7,987 nucleotides of DNA from Planctomycetia bacterium (lineage in GTDB: Bacteria > Planctomycetota > Planctomycetia > Gemmatales > Gemmataceae): the NCBI GenBank assembly GCA_022616395.1, contig JAKEEV010000089.1:1-7987 (forward strand). Direction: 5' to 3'. The translations under genes and the position numbers were made by a program. How positions within the stretch are numbered: position 1 is the stretch's first letter; each line of letters starts with the position of its first letter. Below, in pieces: positions 5,127-7,987 of this stretch. The notes below the pieces were generated by a model, which saw only the letters and a list, made by a program, of their open reading frames with translations, did not search any database and was not told the DNA's origin.

Positions 5127-7987
5127 ATGTCGCGGCTGAGTTGGTTCTTCAGAGGCAAGAGCAAGTCGGGAAGGAAAGCCTCTCCACAACCCATCATCCT
5201 CCGCGTCGAACATCTTGAGGACCGGTTGGCACCGATTGTCGGAGCCTTCGCCGTCCCGGCCGCAATTGCGCCGCTGGCACCGCCACAGCCACCGAGTCCT
5301 TACGATGGGGTCGTCTTGCTCAAGACGGTTGCGGGGACGGAAGGGAGCGGTTCCTTGATCTACACGGGGACGGGGTGGGGTTTTGGGCACCAGATCCTCA
5401 CCGTGGCTCACCACATCGCGAAGGGTCCCTTAGCCGACAAGGATGCCGGAGGCAACCCTGTCGGCAGTGCTATCGCTGTCCGGTTCGACTTGACGAGGGG
5501 AGACAATCCCGTCCCGATTCCGATTAATGTCCCCAAAAACATTGACGGTGGTGCCCAGTACCAAATCCAACATAGCGCCTTCGGCGATTTCAAGAATGAC
5601 ATTGGCCTGCTCGTGCTCACGGATCAGCAGCCAGGGATGTCAGCGCCCGACCGGTTGCTCGTCGCGCCGTTCAAGGCTCAACAGTACACCTTGTATAACG
5701 GCACTCCGGCCGAAGTGGGCCAGCAATTCACCATGGTCGGCTACGGGGATACCGGAACTGGGGCCAACGGGGCTAATCAAGTTAGCAGCCTCAAGCGTGT
5801 TGGACAAAATCGGTTTGATGCCCCCGCCTCTGCGTGGAATCCTGCCGAAACCATGAATCTCCTGTATGACTTTGACAGGGCAGCAGGCGGAGGGTTGAAC
5901 GCGATCGATCCCCTCGGGCAACTCGGAATAGCTATCAACGCGGGCTTGGGGGCCGCTGAAGCTCTGATGGCTCCGGGAGATTCTGGAGGACCTGCCTTCG
6001 TCGGCGCCAATGTCATTGCTGGCGTGCTCTCATCCGTCGATACTCCGGGCATGCCGCCAGACATCAATGCGGTAAAGACTTTTAGTTTTGGCGAACTCGG
6101 TTTCATCACCAACGTCAGCATGACGATTGGGAACGCGGCTCTCCAGGGCGTGTTGAACCCAGGAGGCGCCGCGGGCTACCACTTGGTGCTGGACATGGAG
6201 CAGCAAGTGTATGGGCGGAGCAACGTCGCGGGACAGCCAAACTTGCCCGACCAACTTGTGATCCACGCGAAGAATGTCGGCGGATTCCTGGAACTCCACG
6301 TCAACAACACCGACCCAGCAACCGCCGATCCAGCGCTCAACAATCGCTATTACCGCGCTCCGGCCGCGAACATCAAGTCGCTGACGATTCGCGGCACGAG
6401 CGACAATGAGTACATCCTCATCGAAGGGCCACTTGGCCTGAAGGACAATGGTCCGGTCTACATCCAGGGCCGCGAGGGTAACGACAGCATCGAGATCAGG
6501 AACCTTGATGGACCAACCCCCGACCAGTTCTTCGGCGAGGTATTCGTCGATGGGGGTGCCGGTGACGATACGGTGTGGGTCAATAACAGCCAGTCCACCA
6601 ACGTGGAAGGACAATACACACTGGTCGATTCCACCAACCCCACCTACACCACGGAACTCTTCCGAGCGACCAAAGTGGCTGTCGGCGGTGCGTTCTTGGG
6701 CCGTCCCAGCACTTTCATGACCGGTCTGGAGCGATTCAAACTCTGGACCGCCAACGGAAAGGACACCGTCACGATCGGCGCGACCGCAGCCAACTCGGTG
6801 GAGAACGGCCTCTACACCTACGATGGCGACGATGTGGTCAAGATCGGGGCGGAAAACGTGGGGATGGCGAACATCCGCGGGCCGGTGTTCGTGGACTCCG
6901 GCAACGGAACTCAAGACGAGATCACCCTCCAGGACGCCATCTCCCCAGCCCTCGGCGTAACCTACAAGATCGTCAAGAGCGTCAACGACCCGATCTACAA
7001 CCTGTTCCGCGAGGTCGGCAACCCGCCCCAACAGGCCGGCTCGCCGGTCTCATTCGCCTCCGTCGAGCAGGTTGCACTGCACACCGGCACGAAGGGCGAC
7101 ACGGTCCACATCGAAGCGACTCCCGCTTCGGCAGATAAGAAGACGTTCGTCTACGGCCACGAGGAGAACGACCACATCACCATCGGGGTCAACGGCAAGG
7201 GACTCGACGACATCCTCTCAGTCGTCGATGTTACCGGTCAGGCCGGGGACGACACGCTTGTCATCGACAATCGAGGCGCGATGAACAAGCAACTGACGGT
7301 CACCAAGACAGCGGTGACTCGCGGCGACGGCAAGACAGTGAACTACCTGGACGTGAAGACGCTGGAGGTGAAGACCGACGGCGGAGCGGGGAACGTGAAC
7401 ATCCAGGAGAAGGCGGCTGGCGTCGAAGTGAAGATCAGCTTGCAGGACGCGGGGAATACCGTCGCCATCGGGAGCGGCGTGTTCGGTTTTGAGTTAGGAG
7501 GAGCGCCGAACGCGATCACCGTGACAGGCGCGGGCAACCAGATCACGCTCGCGAGCACGCTTGAGGTGTCCGTGGTGCCGACGTTCGCTGCACCCGCCGG
7601 GACCGTGTTCGCCATCATCGACAACCAGGCCGCAGCGATCATTAGCGGCACATTCAACGGACTTCCAGAAGGGACCGAGTTCACCGCCGGCGCTCGGCGC
7701 TTCCGCATCAGCTACACGGGCTTGCTTCCTAGCGATCCGTACCCCGATGTAACGTTGACCGTGGTCTCCACGCCCTTCGGAGTCAGCGGAACGGCTTGGT
7801 CGGACACAAACGGCAACGGGAGACAGGACGCGAGCGAGTTGGGAGCCGCTGGAGTGACTGTCTTCCTGCTCGATGTCGGCGGGAATGTGCTGGCGAGCGT
7901 CGTTACCGATGCCAGCGGTAACTATTCCTTCACCAATCTCGTCGCGGGCACCTACCGACTGCGGTTCGCTCCACCATCGCAATACCC
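5127..7987 (+). CDS. Exported trypsin-family (S1) serine protease with RTX-like repeats and SdrD-B-like domain (3' end outside window)
   Basis: The frame stays open from the ATG to the right edge, giving 953 residues so far. The N-terminus has a basic segment (RGKSKSGRK, 9-17), then RVEHLEDRLAP (26-36), the planctomycete export-type motif, and a mildly hydrophobic Ala/Pro-rich stretch instead of a classic signal peptide. A chymotrypsin-fold domain spans about 60-340. It has all three triad residues: His95 in LTVAHH, Asp158 in KNDIGLLVL and Ser286 in GDSGGP. The residue six before the active Ser is Leu280, not the Asp of trypsin, so preference for Arg/Lys is unlikely; Val304 sits where elastases often have Val216. 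Residues about 345-880 are beta-rich, with scattered Gly/Asp repeats. Residues about 885-953 are an SdrD-B-like (Cna-B-type) module with a DTNGNGRQDASE calcium-loop pattern (893-904), cut by the edge. Likely role: extracellular or surface-bound proteolysis. The upstream serpin is a candidate inhibitor. Confidence 0.9.
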   Translation, partial: MSRLSWFFRGKSKSGRKASPQPIILRVEHLEDRLAPIVGAFAVPAAIAPLAPPQPPSPYDGVVLLKTVAGTEGSGSLIYTGTGWGFGHQILTVAHHIAKGPLADKDAGGNPVGSAIAVRFDLTRGDNPVPIPINVPKNIDGGAQYQIQHSAFGDFKNDIGLLVLTDQQPGMSAPDRLLVAPFKAQQYTLYNGTPAEVGQQFTMVGYGDTGTGANGANQVSSLKRVGQNRFDAPASAWNPAETMNLLYDFDRAAGGGLNAIDPLGQLGIAINAGLGAAEALMAPGDSGGPAFVGANVIAGVLSSVDTPGMPPDINAVKTFSFGELGFITNVSMTIGNAALQGVLNPGGAAGYHLVLDMEQQVYGRSNVAGQPNLPDQLVIHAKNVGGFLELHVNNTDPATADPALNNRYYRAPAANIKSLTIRGTSDNEYILIEGPLGLKDNGPVYIQGREGNDSIEIRNLDGPTPDQFFGEVFVDGGAGDDTVWVNNSQSTNVEGQYTLVDSTNPTYTTELFRATKVAVGGAFLGRPSTFMTGLERFKLWTANGKDTVTIGATAANSVENGLYTYDGDDVVKIGAENVGMANIRGPVFVDSGNGTQDEITLQDAISPALGVTYKIVKSVNDPIYNLFREVGNPPQQAGSPVSFASVEQVALHTGTKGDTVHIEATPASADKKTFVYGHEENDHITIGVNGKGLDDILSVVDVTGQAGDDTLVIDNRGAMNKQLTVTKTAVTRGDGKTVNYLDVKTLEVKTDGGAGNVNIQEKAAGVEVKISLQDAGNTVAIGSGVFGFELGGAPNAITVTGAGNQITLASTLEVSVVPTFAAPAGTVFAIIDNQAAAIISGTFNGLPEGTEFTAGARRFRISYTGLLPSDPYPDVTLTVVSTPFGVSGTAWSDTNGNGRQDASELGAAGVTVFLLDVGGNVLASVVTDASGNYSFTNLVAGTYRLRFAPPSQY
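6468..7265 (+). repeat. Degenerate RTX-like Gly/Asp repeats within the protease
   Basis: Seven spaced units follow a x-G-x-D/N-D-x-U-x-U pattern (U hydrophobic): GREGNDSIEI (448-457), GGAGDDTVWV (476-485), TANGKDTVTI (541-550), TYDGDDVVKI (564-573), TGTKGDTVHI (653-662), GHEENDHITI (677-686) and GQAGDDTLVI (704-713). True RTX nonapeptides occur in tight tandem and bind calcium. Here the units are about 20-80 residues apart and only two or three match closely, so calcium binding is a guess. They may be turns of a beta-solenoid or of repeated beta-sandwich modules. Confidence 0.55.

Noticed and set aside
6030..7031. 333-codon minus-strand open frame inside the protease gene
   Set aside because: The plus-strand frame is continuous and carries the repeat motifs. 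The antisense product looks like a mirror of Asp/Val-rich coding sequence with no domain I recognise.

Overview
The window is moderately high-GC, gene-dense bacterial DNA. It most likely comes from a planctomycete of the Gemmata group. The best clue is the N-terminus of the last gene, which carries an R-x-E-x-LEDRLAP motif. From memory, that motif is typical of large exported proteins in these bacteria. A lipoprotein serpin, a membrane protein with a spermidine-synthase-like domain, and RTX-like plus SdrD-B-like modules all fit that origin. No database search was possible, so the taxonomy is an inference.

Layout. Positions 1-799 (minus strand) hold the N-terminal 266 residues of a thiamine-diphosphate-dependent 2-oxoacid dehydrogenase E1 alpha subunit, cut by the left edge. 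A 275-nt gap (800-1074) follows; it contains a perfect 29-bp inverted repeat. Positions 1075-3513 (minus) encode an 812-residue polytopic membrane protein with a central spermidine-synthase-like Rossmann domain. A 208-nt divergent intergenic region (3514-3721) separates the minus-strand genes from a plus-strand pair. That pair is a 450-residue lipoprotein serpin (3722-5074) and, 52 nt later, a large exported chymotrypsin-fold serine protease (5127 to the right edge, incomplete). The protease carries RTX-like Gly/Asp repeats and an SdrD-B-like beta domain.

How the genes relate. The main point of interest is the plus-strand pair. A serpin with an intact inhibitory hinge sits directly upstream of a trypsin-family protease with an intact His-Asp-Ser triad, in the same orientation and with no visible terminator between them. 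The simplest hypothesis is a co-expressed inhibitor/protease pair at the cell surface: a lipid-anchored serpin on a proline-rich stalk, and a secreted multidomain protease. The two minus-strand genes look like metabolic or membrane functions unrelated to this pair. All other long open frames in the window lie antisense to or overlap these four genes and are judged to be coding shadows.
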